Positions 7,596 through 13,835 of a stretch of DNA of 34,670 nt are shown piece by piece. A model generated the notes under the pieces. It searched no databases, had not been told where the DNA came from, and saw only the letters and a program-made list of their open reading frames with translations. A program made the translations under genes and the position numbers. Numbering within the stretch: the first letter of the stretch is position 1; the number at the start of each line of letters is the position of its first letter. The DNA is from Actinomycetota bacterium (GTDB lineage Bacteria > Actinomycetota > Actinomycetes > Streptosporangiales > Streptosporangiaceae), in assembly GCA_021324595.1 (NCBI GenBank), contig JAJPIV010000019.1, positions 1 to 34,670 of the forward strand, given 5' to 3'.

Positions 7596-8393
7596 ATGGA
7601 TCGGATCGAGTGCCAGTGGTGCAAGGCCCAGAACGAGCCGCACCGCACCAGCTGCGCGACCTGCGGGGCCCCGCTGGACAAGAAGAACCTGGTCTCCGAC
7701 TCCGGCTGGGCCGAGGCGCCCCGCCTGCGGGACATGACCGAGTTCCGGTTCTCCAACTCCACCTGCCAGATCGAAGGCGAGATCGTCCCGGTCGCCGAGA
7801 TCGCGCTCGGCCCCGGAGACGCGGTCTTCTTCGAGCACCACGTCATGCTCTGGAAGGAGCCGGGCGTCCCGATGTCGGCGCTGAACACTGGCGGCGGCAT
7901 GCGGCGGATGATGGGCGGGATGCCGCACATCCTCAGCCTGGCCCACGGGCCGGGCCGGATCGCGTTCTCCCGGGACGCGGCGGGCGAGGTCGTCGTGCTG
8001 CCGCTGCACCCCTCGATGGAGATCGACGTGCGCGAGCACGCGTTCCTGGCCGGCACGCACTCGCTGAGCTACTCGTTCGTGCGGATCAAGGGCCTGGCGA
8101 ACGTGCTGCACGGCGGTACCGGCATGTACATGGACCGGTTCGTCACCCAGCAGCAGCCCGGCCTGCTACTGCTGCACGGGTACGGCAACGTGTTCCAGAA
8201 GACGCTGGCGCCGGGCGAGAAGGTGCTGGTCGAGCCGGGCGGCTTCCTCTACAAGGACTCCTCGGTGACGATGAACACGGTCCAGCAGAACGTGCGGACC
8301 GGCCTGACGCGGCACGGGATGTACCTGGCCGAGATGACCGGCCCCGGCCGGGTCGGCATCCAGTCGATGTACGTCCACCACCACTCCGAGTAG
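7596..8393 (+). CDS. AIM24-family protein with N-terminal zinc ribbon (first paralog)
   Basis: 265 residues. A rubredoxin-like zinc ribbon opens the protein (CQWCKAQ, then CATCGAP, residues 6-25), followed by a DSGW motif and the double beta-helix AIM24 domain (about 45-260; GPGRIAFSRD, PGLLLLHGYGNVF, LVEPGGFLYKD, TGPGRVGIQS). AIM24 domains occur in mitochondrial inner-membrane organisation and widely in bacteria, with no settled reaction. The ATG at 7596 has AAGG about 9 nt upstream. A TACGAT -10-like box lies at 7513-7518. The gene is 9 bp from the second paralog, with which it shares the zinc ribbon, DSGW and most AIM24 motifs. Function is unknown; a scaffold at the membrane together with the SPFH protein is inference. 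Confidence 0.85.
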   Translation: MDRIECQWCKAQNEPHRTSCATCGAPLDKKNLVSDSGWAEAPRLRDMTEFRFSNSTCQIEGEIVPVAEIALGPGDAVFFEHHVMLWKEPGVPMSALNTGGGMRRMMGGMPHILSLAHGPGRIAFSRDAAGEVVVLPLHPSMEIDVREHAFLAGTHSLSYSFVRIKGLANVLHGGTGMYMDRFVTQQQPGLLLLHGYGNVFQKTLAPGEKVLVEPGGFLYKDSSVTMNTVQQNVRTGLTRHGMYLAEMTGPGRVGIQSMYVHHHSE

Positions 8394-8402
8394 GGGACCG
8401 AC

Positions 8403-9290
8403 ATGTCGACGCCCGGCGCCTACACCTGCCCGTACTGCCGCATGCCCAGCGACGGCACGGCCACCACGTGCCCCAGCTGCGGCGCTCCCGTGGACGTCCG
8501 GCTGCGGGTCACCGACTCCGGCTGGACCGAGCAGCCGCCGATCCGGGACATGGCCAGGATCCGGTTCAGCCGGTCCACCTGCCAGATCAGCGGCACGTAC
8601 GTCCCGGTCGCGGAGATGGCGCTCGACCCGCAGGACGCCGTCTACTTCTCCCATCACGTGCTGCTGCACACCGAGCCGGGCGTCCGCCTGGAGGCGCTGA
8701 AGATGGCCGGCGGGTGGAACCGGGTGCTCGCCGGCATGCCGCTGATCATGATGCAGGCCTGGGGGCCGGGCCACATCGCGTTCAGCGCCGATCACCCCGG
8801 CGAGACGCTGGCGGTGCCGCTGCAGGCAGGCCAGTCGGTGGACGTGGTCGAGCACCGGTTCCTGGTCGCCACCTCGAACGTCGGCTACCAGTGGGAGCGC
8901 TCGGGCGTCTGGTTCACCACCCAGAACGGCGACGACCAGGAGTGGCACTACCCGCTCGGCCAGATGATGGACCGGTTCACCGCCCACGGCGCCCCGGGCC
9001 TGCTGCTGCTGCACGGCCCGGGCAACACGTTCATCCGCGACCTCGGGCCCGGCGAGCGCGTGCTGCTCCAGCCGTCCGCGCTCATCTGGAAGGACCGGAC
9101 GGTCGGCATGCACCTGCACATCGAGTACCCCAGGGGCCAGTACTGGTTCAGCTCGGCGCGCTGGCAGGCCAAGTCGCTGTGGCTGACGCTGATCGGCCCG
9201 GGCCGGGTGGCGGTCCAGTCCAAGTTCGAGCCGCCCGAGCTGGTCGGGCAGATCGTGCGGAGTTCCCCGGCCACGACGCACTTCTGGTAG
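8403..9290 (+). CDS. AIM24-family protein with N-terminal zinc ribbon (second paralog)
   Basis: 295 residues, a clear paralog of the preceding protein. The zinc ribbon is CPYCRMP...CPSCGAP (residues 9-29), then TDSGWTEQPPIRDMARIRFS and the AIM24 domain (PVAEMALDPQDAVYFSHHVL, GMPLIMMQAWGPGHIAFSAD, GLLLLHGPGNTFIRDLGPGERVLL, LIGPGRVAVQSK). It is longer than its neighbour by an insertion around WFTTQNGDDQEWHYPLG and by a C-terminal tail. The ATG follows the upstream stop by 9 bp with GGGGA as ribosome-binding site, so the two are co-transcribed. Tandem duplication with divergence is the simplest history. The biochemical role is unknown. Confidence 0.85.
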   Translation: MSTPGAYTCPYCRMPSDGTATTCPSCGAPVDVRLRVTDSGWTEQPPIRDMARIRFSRSTCQISGTYVPVAEMALDPQDAVYFSHHVLLHTEPGVRLEALKMAGGWNRVLAGMPLIMMQAWGPGHIAFSADHPGETLAVPLQAGQSVDVVEHRFLVATSNVGYQWERSGVWFTTQNGDDQEWHYPLGQMMDRFTAHGAPGLLLLHGPGNTFIRDLGPGERVLLQPSALIWKDRTVGMHLHIEYPRGQYWFSSARWQAKSLWLTLIGPGRVAVQSKFEPPELVGQIVRSSPATTHFW

Positions 9291-9396
9291 GCCGCCAGGT
9301 GCGCCGGCGGCGGTCGGCCCGGTCCGGGCAGTAGCCGCAGGCCCGCGTGAACGTCATGATGTCGGGCATGGCGATGTCTTCACGGCCGGGTCCGTC

Positions 9397-10374
9397 ATGA
9401 CGGTCGTGGCCGGGCAGCCAGTTGCGGTCCTGCTGGCCGTGGGCGCGGCGGTCAGCTTCGCGGGGGCCAACGTGCTGCAGCAGCGGGTCGCCTCGCGCCT
9501 GCCCGGTGCCGCCGCGGTGGATCCGGCCGTCCTGGGCCGCCTGGCCAGGCGGCCGCTGTGGCTGCTCGGGCTCGGGGCGATCCTGGCCGGGTTCGGGCTG
9601 CAGGCCGTGGCGCTCGGCGCGGGCCGCCTCGTGGTGATCGAGCCGGTGCTGGCAAGCAGCCTGCTGTTCGCGCTGGTGCTTGCCGCGTGGGCGGAACGCC
9701 GGCGGATGCGCGCCGGGGAATGGGCCGCGGCGATCGCGACGTTCGCCGGGCTGGCGGCGTTCCTGGTTGCCGCGCATCCTTCCGGGGGGCGGGCGGCGGC
9801 GGGCGCCTGGCCGCTGGGCGGGGCCGCGGCGGCCGCGGTCGCGCTCGCCGTCGGCTGCGCGGCGCTGGCGGCGCGGACCAGGTCCTCCCGGCGCGCGGTG
9901 GTGCTGGGCGTCGGCGGCGGCGTCAGCGCCGGCGTGACCGACGCGCTCACCAAGAGCGTGGCCGCGCTGGCCGAGGGCCGCGGCCTGGCGATCTTCGCCG
10001 ACCCCAGGCTGTACCTGCTGGCCGCGGTCGGCATGCTGACCTACACGCTGCAGCAGAACGGCTACCGCGCGGCGGCGCTCGCCGCATTCCTGCCCACGTT
10101 CGCGGTGCTCGACCCGGTGGTCGGCTCGCTGCTCGGGCTGCTCATCTACCACGAACGGCTGGGCGGCGGCCCGCTGCGGATCAGCCTGGAGGCCGCTGCC
10201 GCGCTCGCCGCGTCCTGGGGCATCGTCCGGCTGGCCCGGCTGAGCGCGGTGCTGGCCGGCGAGCCCGCCCCGGTCCAGGCCGTTCCCGGGCTCGCCGGCG
10301 CGCTGGCGCAGCCGGAGCCGGGTCAGGATGCGACGGCGAGCCCGTTCCCGCCGGCCGCGGAGCTCGAGTCCTGA
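9397..10374 (+). CDS. DMT-superfamily (EamA/NIPA-like) membrane transporter
   Basis: 325 residues with about nine or ten hydrophobic helices (for example AVLLAVGAAVSFAGANVLQQ, LLGLGAILAGFGLQAVALGAG, IATFAGLAAFLVAA). The SFAGANVLQQR and VIEPVLASSLLFAL patterns are those of drug/metabolite transporters, and helix 4 onward fits the actinobacterial DMT/NIPA-like group. About 45 residues at the C terminus are hydrophilic. The start at 9397 is the first in-frame ATG after 106 non-coding bases; no good ribosome-binding site is visible. A 12-bp palindrome (CCGTCATGACGG, 9392-9403) spans the start codon. It converges on the SGNH gene with 9 bp between stops. Substrate unknown. Confidence 0.8.
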   Translation: MTVVAGQPVAVLLAVGAAVSFAGANVLQQRVASRLPGAAAVDPAVLGRLARRPLWLLGLGAILAGFGLQAVALGAGRLVVIEPVLASSLLFALVLAAWAERRRMRAGEWAAAIATFAGLAAFLVAAHPSGGRAAAGAWPLGGAAAAAVALAVGCAALAARTRSSRRAVVLGVGGGVSAGVTDALTKSVAALAEGRGLAIFADPRLYLLAAVGMLTYTLQQNGYRAAALAAFLPTFAVLDPVVGSLLGLLIYHERLGGGPLRISLEAAAALAASWGIVRLARLSAVLAGEPAPVQAVPGLAGALAQPEPGQDATASPFPPAAELES

Positions 10375-10388
10375 CCGGGCCGGTCAGG
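10370..10388. terminator. Bidirectional hairpin containing both stop codons
   Basis: Perfect 9-bp arms (CCTGACCGG and CCGGTCAGG) with a single G between them. The TGA of the DMT gene (10372-10374) is in one arm and the TGA of the SGNH gene (10386-10384) in the other. There is no U-tract, as is common in high-GC actinobacteria. Confidence 0.6.
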
Positions 10389-11202
10389 CGCGCAGCCGCA
10401 GCCGCGCGGCACCTGGCAGCGCCTGGAGCCCCGGCGGGCCGGGCAGCGCCGCGGCGCGCTCGACCGCCTCCTTGAGCATCCGGGCGTAGACGATGCCGCC
10501 GGCCGGCTGCGGGTGGATCCCGTCGGGCCACAGCAGGTACGTGCGGTGCTCGATCGTCGCGAACCAGTTGGCCAGGACCGTGCCGGGGTGGTGGGCGGCG
10601 GCCCAGGCCAGGATCGCGTTCACCTCCCGCTCCCAGGGCCTGGCCTCGAACGTGTTGACCAGCACGACCCGCCGTCGCGGGCCGACGATGGCGTAGAGCT
10701 GGCGGATCTCCGCGGCCGTGACGGTGCCGTTGGTGCCGAGCGCGAAGACCACGATCGGGCGCATGAGCCCCTGTGCCTTCAGGCCGGCCAGGACCTGAAG
10801 GCCGGTGCTGAACTGCCGCCCGACCACGGCGTCGATGAAGATCCCGGGCATCGCCTGGTCGAGGGCCGGCGTGGAGGCGACCATCACGGAGTCGCCGATG
10901 GCCGTCACCTGCCGGCCCGGCACGGCCGGCGTCGGCGCTGCGTGCGCGGGCCCCCGCCGGGCCGGGCGCGGGGCGGCGGGGGCCGGCGATGCCGGGCGGG
11001 AGCTGGCCGGCCCGGCAGCCTTGTCGGGCAGGCCGCGCGCGACCCGCTGCGCAGGCGCGGCGCTGCCGCCCGGGCCGGGCCGCGACATCGCCCAGGCGAT
11101 CGTCGCCCCGGCCGCCGCGCAGCACACGGCCACCCCCGCGGCGACCACGCCGAGCCAGGCCCGCCTCTCCCGGCCGCGCCTGGGCCGTCTGTGCCTTGCC
11201 AT
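10384..11202 (-). CDS. Membrane-anchored SGNH/GDSL hydrolase (OatA-type esterase domain)
   Basis: 272 residues. A basic N terminus (RRPRRGRERR) and one transmembrane helix (about 16-39) anchor the protein, followed by a Pro/Ala-rich linker to residue 95 and an extracytoplasmic SGNH domain. Block residues are visible: Ser105 in AIGDSVM, Asn158 in GTNG, and the Asp227/His230 pair in WPDGIHP. The domain resembles the C-terminal half of acyltransferase-3/OatA cell-wall O-acetyltransferases, but here it stands alone without the ten-helix acyltransferase part. Likely role: transfer or removal of acyl groups on a wall polymer. ATG 11202 is followed directly by the basic region; no clear ribosome-binding site. 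A TAGGGT -10-like box is at 11242-11237. Confidence 0.82.
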   Translation of the reverse strand: MARHRRPRRGRERRAWLGVVAAGVAVCCAAAGATIAWAMSRPGPGGSAAPAQRVARGLPDKAAGPASSRPASPAPAAPRPARRGPAHAAPTPAVPGRQVTAIGDSVMVASTPALDQAMPGIFIDAVVGRQFSTGLQVLAGLKAQGLMRPIVVFALGTNGTVTAAEIRQLYAIVGPRRRVVLVNTFEARPWEREVNAILAWAAAHHPGTVLANWFATIEHRTYLLWPDGIHPQPAGGIVYARMLKEAVERAAALPGPPGLQALPGAARLRLRA

Positions 11203-11305
11203 GAGCCGTCCGCACCTGCCTTCGGGTCGCCACCAAACCCTACCGCCGGTCCCCGGCGCGGGCTGGCGGATGAGCGCAACGTGCGGTCGCGACGCCGCAG
11301 GGGAG

Positions 11306-11314
11306 TGTGATAAT
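11306..11314 (+). promoter_or_regulatory. Extended -10 promoter of a leaderless psiE-like gene
   Basis: TGT-GATAAT, an extended -10 with 5 of 6 consensus bases, ends 6 nt before the ATG at 11321. Transcription would begin at or next to the A of the start codon, giving a leaderless mRNA. No ribosome-binding site is available for this ATG, which supports that reading. Confidence 0.6.
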
Positions 11315-11320
11315 CCCAGG

Positions 11321-11788
11321 ATGCCCGTTCCAGACAGTGACTCCGAACCGCGGCCCGCGCGTGGCGTCGCGGGGCCGATCTGGCTCATCGAGCACGCTCA
11401 GGACGCGGTCACCGTGCTGGTCGGCGTCACCCTCATCCTGCTCGCCGGGACGCTCATGGTGGCAGGCATCGTCGACTTCGCCCGCACGGTGTCGGGCTCG
11501 GTCGCGGGCGCGGCGACCAACCTGCTCGACCGCGTGCTCCTCGTGCTGATCCTCGTCGAGATCGTGCACACGGTGGTGCTCTCGCTGCGGGCCCACCGGC
11601 TGATCGCCCAGCCATTCATCGTCGTCGGCCTGGTCGCGGTGATACGGCGGATACTGTTCGTGCTCAGCAGCCCGCAGCCGCCCGCCACCTCCGAGCTCGC
11701 GCTGCTGATCGCGATGGTGGTGGCCTTCGTGGCGGGCCTGATCGCGGTCAGCCGGTTCGAGCGCCGCCGGGACGGCGACACGCTCTGA
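11321..11788 (+). CDS. PsiE-like (phosphate-starvation-inducible E family) membrane protein
   Basis: 155 residues with four hydrophobic helices (AVTVLVGVTLILLAGTLMVAG, LLDRVLLVLILVEIVHTVVL, QPFIVVGLVAVIRRILFVLS, LALLIAMVVAFVAGLIAV). The order and the conserved LVEIVHTV...IAQPFIVVGLVAVIRRIL stretch match the PsiE family, whose role is poorly known despite the phosphate-starvation name. There is no Shine-Dalgarno sequence; the promoter geometry suggests leaderless translation. It converges on the YjbQ-like gene, with a shared hairpin covering the last codons of both. Family call good, function open. Confidence 0.82.
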   Translation: MPVPDSDSEPRPARGVAGPIWLIEHAQDAVTVLVGVTLILLAGTLMVAGIVDFARTVSGSVAGAATNLLDRVLLVLILVEIVHTVVLSLRAHRLIAQPFIVVGLVAVIRRILFVLSSPQPPATSELALLIAMVVAFVAGLIAVSRFERRRDGDTL

Positions 11789-11805
11789 CCCGTCAGAGCG
11801 TGTCG
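11776..11805. terminator. Perfect 14-bp bidirectional hairpin over the ends of two convergent genes
   Basis: Arms at 11776-11789 and 11792-11805 pair without mismatch around a 2-nt CC loop. Because the palindrome is coding on both strands, both proteins end in the same residues, Asp-Thr-Leu. Both TGA stop codons lie in the arms. Confidence 0.75.
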
Positions 11806-12212
11806 TCCAGGAACGACAGCCGGACCGTGCGCTCAGGGTTGTCGGCGTTGAGGTCGACGACCGCGACGGACTGCCAAGTGCCCAGCGCGAGCGCGCCGTT
11901 GACGACCGGCAGCACGGCGAACGGCGGCACGAGCGCGGGGAGCACGTGCGACCGGCCGTGCCCGGCCGAGCCGTGCCGGTGGCGCCAGCGGTCGTCGGCC
12001 GGCAGCAGGCCATCGAGCACGGCGAGCAGGTCGTCCTCGCTTCCCGAGCCCAGCTCCAGGACCGCGATGCCGGCGGTGGCGTGCGGGAGGAAGACGTGCA
12101 GCAGCCCGTCCCCGCCGGCCGCGGCGTGCCTGGCGAAGTCCGCGCACCGCGGGGTGATGTCGTGCACGCCCGGCTCGCTGCCGGTTCGCAGTCCGAAGGT
12201 CGTGGTCTTCAC
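11793..12212 (-). CDS. YjbQ/UPF0047-family protein
   Basis: 139 residues from a GTG start, the standard length of the family. Typical motifs are KTTTFGLRT, HDITPRCADFAR, GLLHVFLPHATAGIAVLE, RWRHRHGSAGHGRSHVLPALV and the closing QSVAVVDLN. The conserved His/Glu set forms a probable metal site; family members have been reported to show thiamine-phosphate-synthase-like activity in vitro, but the cellular role is unsettled. I prefer GTG 12212 over the ATG three codons upstream: GGAGGA lies about 9 nt before the GTG but directly against the ATG, too close to work. The protein then begins MKTTTF-like, as in homologs. Convergent with the psiE-like gene. Confidence 0.87.
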   Translation of the reverse strand: MKTTTFGLRTGSEPGVHDITPRCADFARHAAAGGDGLLHVFLPHATAGIAVLELGSGSEDDLLAVLDGLLPADDRWRHRHGSAGHGRSHVLPALVPPFAVLPVVNGALALGTWQSVAVVDLNADNPERTVRLSFLDDTL

Positions 12213-12301
12213 CGGGCGCATTCCTCCGTGGCAGGCTGGCCGTGACCGCCGGGCCGCGGCTGCGGCCGGGACGGCGACCCGGGGCGCCGGCCCGGCCGGC
12301 C

Positions 12302-12589
12302 CTACTGCCGCCGCGACGTGCTCGCCACGCCGTCGTTCTGCCACGCGCTCGCTCCGGCGACGGTGGCGGCCCGGGCTTGTGCGATCTTGCGCCTGATTAT
12401 CGCACCCGGCGGTTCCTGCTGAGCCATGATCCAGCGGCGGACCGTGTTCACGATGGCGGTGCCGGTGATCCCGGCGCCGCACAGGCTGATCAGGCCGCCG
12501 GTGGCGACCAGGGCGAACCCCACGATCATGGCCTTGGACGTGCCAGGGCTCATGGCGGGGTCGGCTGCGGGTGCGCGGGTGCTCGTCAT
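12302..12589 (-). CDS. Small single-span membrane protein, unknown function
   Basis: 95 residues with one hydrophobic stretch (about 20-48: KAMIVGFALVATGGLISLCG, then AGITGTAIVNTV) flanked by a Ser/Thr/Pro-rich N terminus and a basic C terminus (RRWIMAQQ, IIRRKIAQAR). I do not recognise a family. The ATG at 12589 has GGGGG about 7 nt upstream. The gene points away from the BTAD gene; the 169-bp region between the two starts holds the perfect 43-nt palindrome. Codon use and the ribosome-binding site support a real gene. Confidence 0.6.
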   Translation of the reverse strand: MTSTRAPAADPAMSPGTSKAMIVGFALVATGGLISLCGAGITGTAIVNTVRRWIMAQQEPPGAIIRRKIAQARAATVAGASAWQNDGVASTSRRQ

Positions 12590-12635
12590 GTCATCCCCCG
12601 ATTCGGTCGAGCTCCGCAGTGGGAGTACCCGCCGG

Positions 12636-12678
12636 CCCGCCCGCGCGATCACCCGCAGCGGGTGATCGCGCGGGCGGG
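12636..12678. repeat. Perfect 43-nt palindrome (21-bp arms, 1-nt centre) between divergent genes
   Basis: The arm at 12636-12656 is the exact reverse complement of 12658-12678, with a lone A at 12657. A related half-site, CGATCACC, recurs at 12695-12702. Since the neighbouring genes diverge, it is not at the 3' end of either and does not fit a terminator. It may be a strong operator shared by both genes, a cruciform-forming element, or a relic of a small mobile repeat. Confidence 0.85.
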
Positions 12679-12758
12679 TGACCGCCGCATGGCACGATCA
12701 CCGCCGCCGGCCCCGGCGGCCGCGCCTGCCACAGCCACGGCCCGCCCCGGGGGCGCCC

Positions 12759-13835
12759 GTGAGCACTATGCTGATGTGCCCGATGGCCTTATCACCTCTT
12801 TTCTCCGGCGCATTCACATTCGGCGGCGGGCTGCTCGCCGGGGGCCTGCTGGTCGCCGTCGCCCTCGGGCGCACCACGCACGCCCGCACCGAGGCCGCCC
12901 GCACCGAGGCCGCCCGCACCGAGGCGACGGCCAGGTCCGGGCCGGCCGGCGTTCCGGCCAGCCCGCCGCCCGGCGCACCGCCCAGCCCGCCGCCCGGCGC
13001 ACCGGCCAGCCCGCCGCCCGGCGCACCGCCCGGGCTGCGGATCGGCGTCCTCGGCCCGCTCACGATCAATGGCCAGCCGGCCGCCCTGCTCCCAGCCCAG
13101 AGCCAGCTGCTCGTGGCGCTCGCCGTGCACGGCCCGCTCACCGGTCGCAGGCTCTGCGAGCTGCTCGGCGGCGAGCCCGGCCGCCCGCGCCCGCCCGGCT
13201 CCCTGCGGCAGCTGATCGTCCGCACGCGGCGCCAGCTCGGCCTGGCGCCCGGCGGCCGGCAGTGGATCGAGCATCTCGGCCAGGGCAGGTACGCGCTGCA
13301 CCCGGACGCCTGCGTGGACCTGAGCGAGTTCGACGAGCTCGCCGCCCGTGGCCTGCGCGACCGCACGGCCCCGCCGCTGCGGGCCGCGCTCGCCATGGTC
13401 CGGGGCGAGCCGTTCGAGGCGTGCTGCTACTGGTGGCTGGACCTGGCCGTGGCGGAGCGGGCCCGGGTGCGGATCGCCGAGGCTGCCCGGGTCCTGTGCA
13501 GCCTGGAACTCGCCGCCGGAAATCCCGGCGGGGCTGCCCGCGCCGCGCGGGCCGGGCTGGGGGCGGATCCGGCTGATGAGGACCTGTGGCGCGCGCTGAT
13601 GCGCGCCGAGCATGCCGCGGGGAACCTCGCCGGGGTACAAGAGGCGTGGGCCCGCTGCCGGGAGGCGATCGGGCAGGTGGCGGCCGGGGGCCAGCCGGGC
13701 CCGGCAACTGCGGCCGTCTTCCGGGAACTGACCGGCCGGTACCATGCTCCGAAGGCCAGGCTGGAGCGGATGGGTCATGCAGCAGGACGTGGTGGTCACC
13801 GACCACCTGGAGCCGAGGGTCCGGGTCCCGGCTGA
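12759..13835 (+). CDS. Membrane-anchored winged-helix/BTAD (SARP-like) protein
   Basis: 358 residues. One transmembrane helix (about 10-36, FTFGGGLLAGGLLVAVAL) is followed by a repeat-rich, Ala/Arg/Thr/Glu then Pro/Gly linker (about 42-92). The cytoplasmic part has a winged-helix-like region (LRIGVLGPLTINGQPAALLP to QGRYALHPDACVDLSEFDEL) and a bacterial transcriptional activator domain of tetratricopeptide type (AALAMVRGEPFE, ERARVRIAEAARVL, RALMRAEHAAGNLAGVQEAW). This is the SARP layout but tethered to the membrane; comparable domains end large LysM/BTAD membrane proteins. I chose GTG 12759 because GGGGG lies 6 nt before it; ATG 12768 is a possible alternative. The 3' end overlaps the next gene by 59 bp in another frame. 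Target DNA unknown. Confidence 0.72.
   Translation: MSTMLMCPMALSPLFSGAFTFGGGLLAGGLLVAVALGRTTHARTEAARTEAARTEATARSGPAGVPASPPPGAPPSPPPGAPASPPPGAPPGLRIGVLGPLTINGQPAALLPAQSQLLVALAVHGPLTGRRLCELLGGEPGRPRPPGSLRQLIVRTRRQLGLAPGGRQWIEHLGQGRYALHPDACVDLSEFDELAARGLRDRTAPPLRAALAMVRGEPFEACCYWWLDLAVAERARVRIAEAARVLCSLELAAGNPGGAARAARAGLGADPADEDLWRALMRAEHAAGNLAGVQEAWARCREAIGQVAAGGQPGPATAAVFRELTGRYHAPKARLERMGHAAGRGGHRPPGAEGPGPG
12882..13031 (+). repeat. Two in-frame tandem repeats in the BTAD protein linker
   Basis: Three copies of a 15-nt unit (12882-12926) encode Ala-Arg-Thr-Glu-Ala. Three copies of a 24-nt unit (12960-12983, 12984-13007, 13008-13031) encode Ser-Pro-Pro-Pro-Gly-Ala-Pro plus Pro or Ala. Copies are nearly identical at DNA level, so copy number may vary between strains and alter linker length. 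Confidence 0.85.

Noticed and set aside
9392-9403. 12-bp palindrome over the DMT transporter start codon as an operator
   Set aside because: Short, isolated, and plausible by chance; no second copy nearby.
12302-13031. CRISPR-like or mobile-element interpretation of the repeats in this stretch
   Set aside because: The tandem repeats are contiguous, in frame and encode protein linkers; there are no spacers, transposase or target-site duplications.
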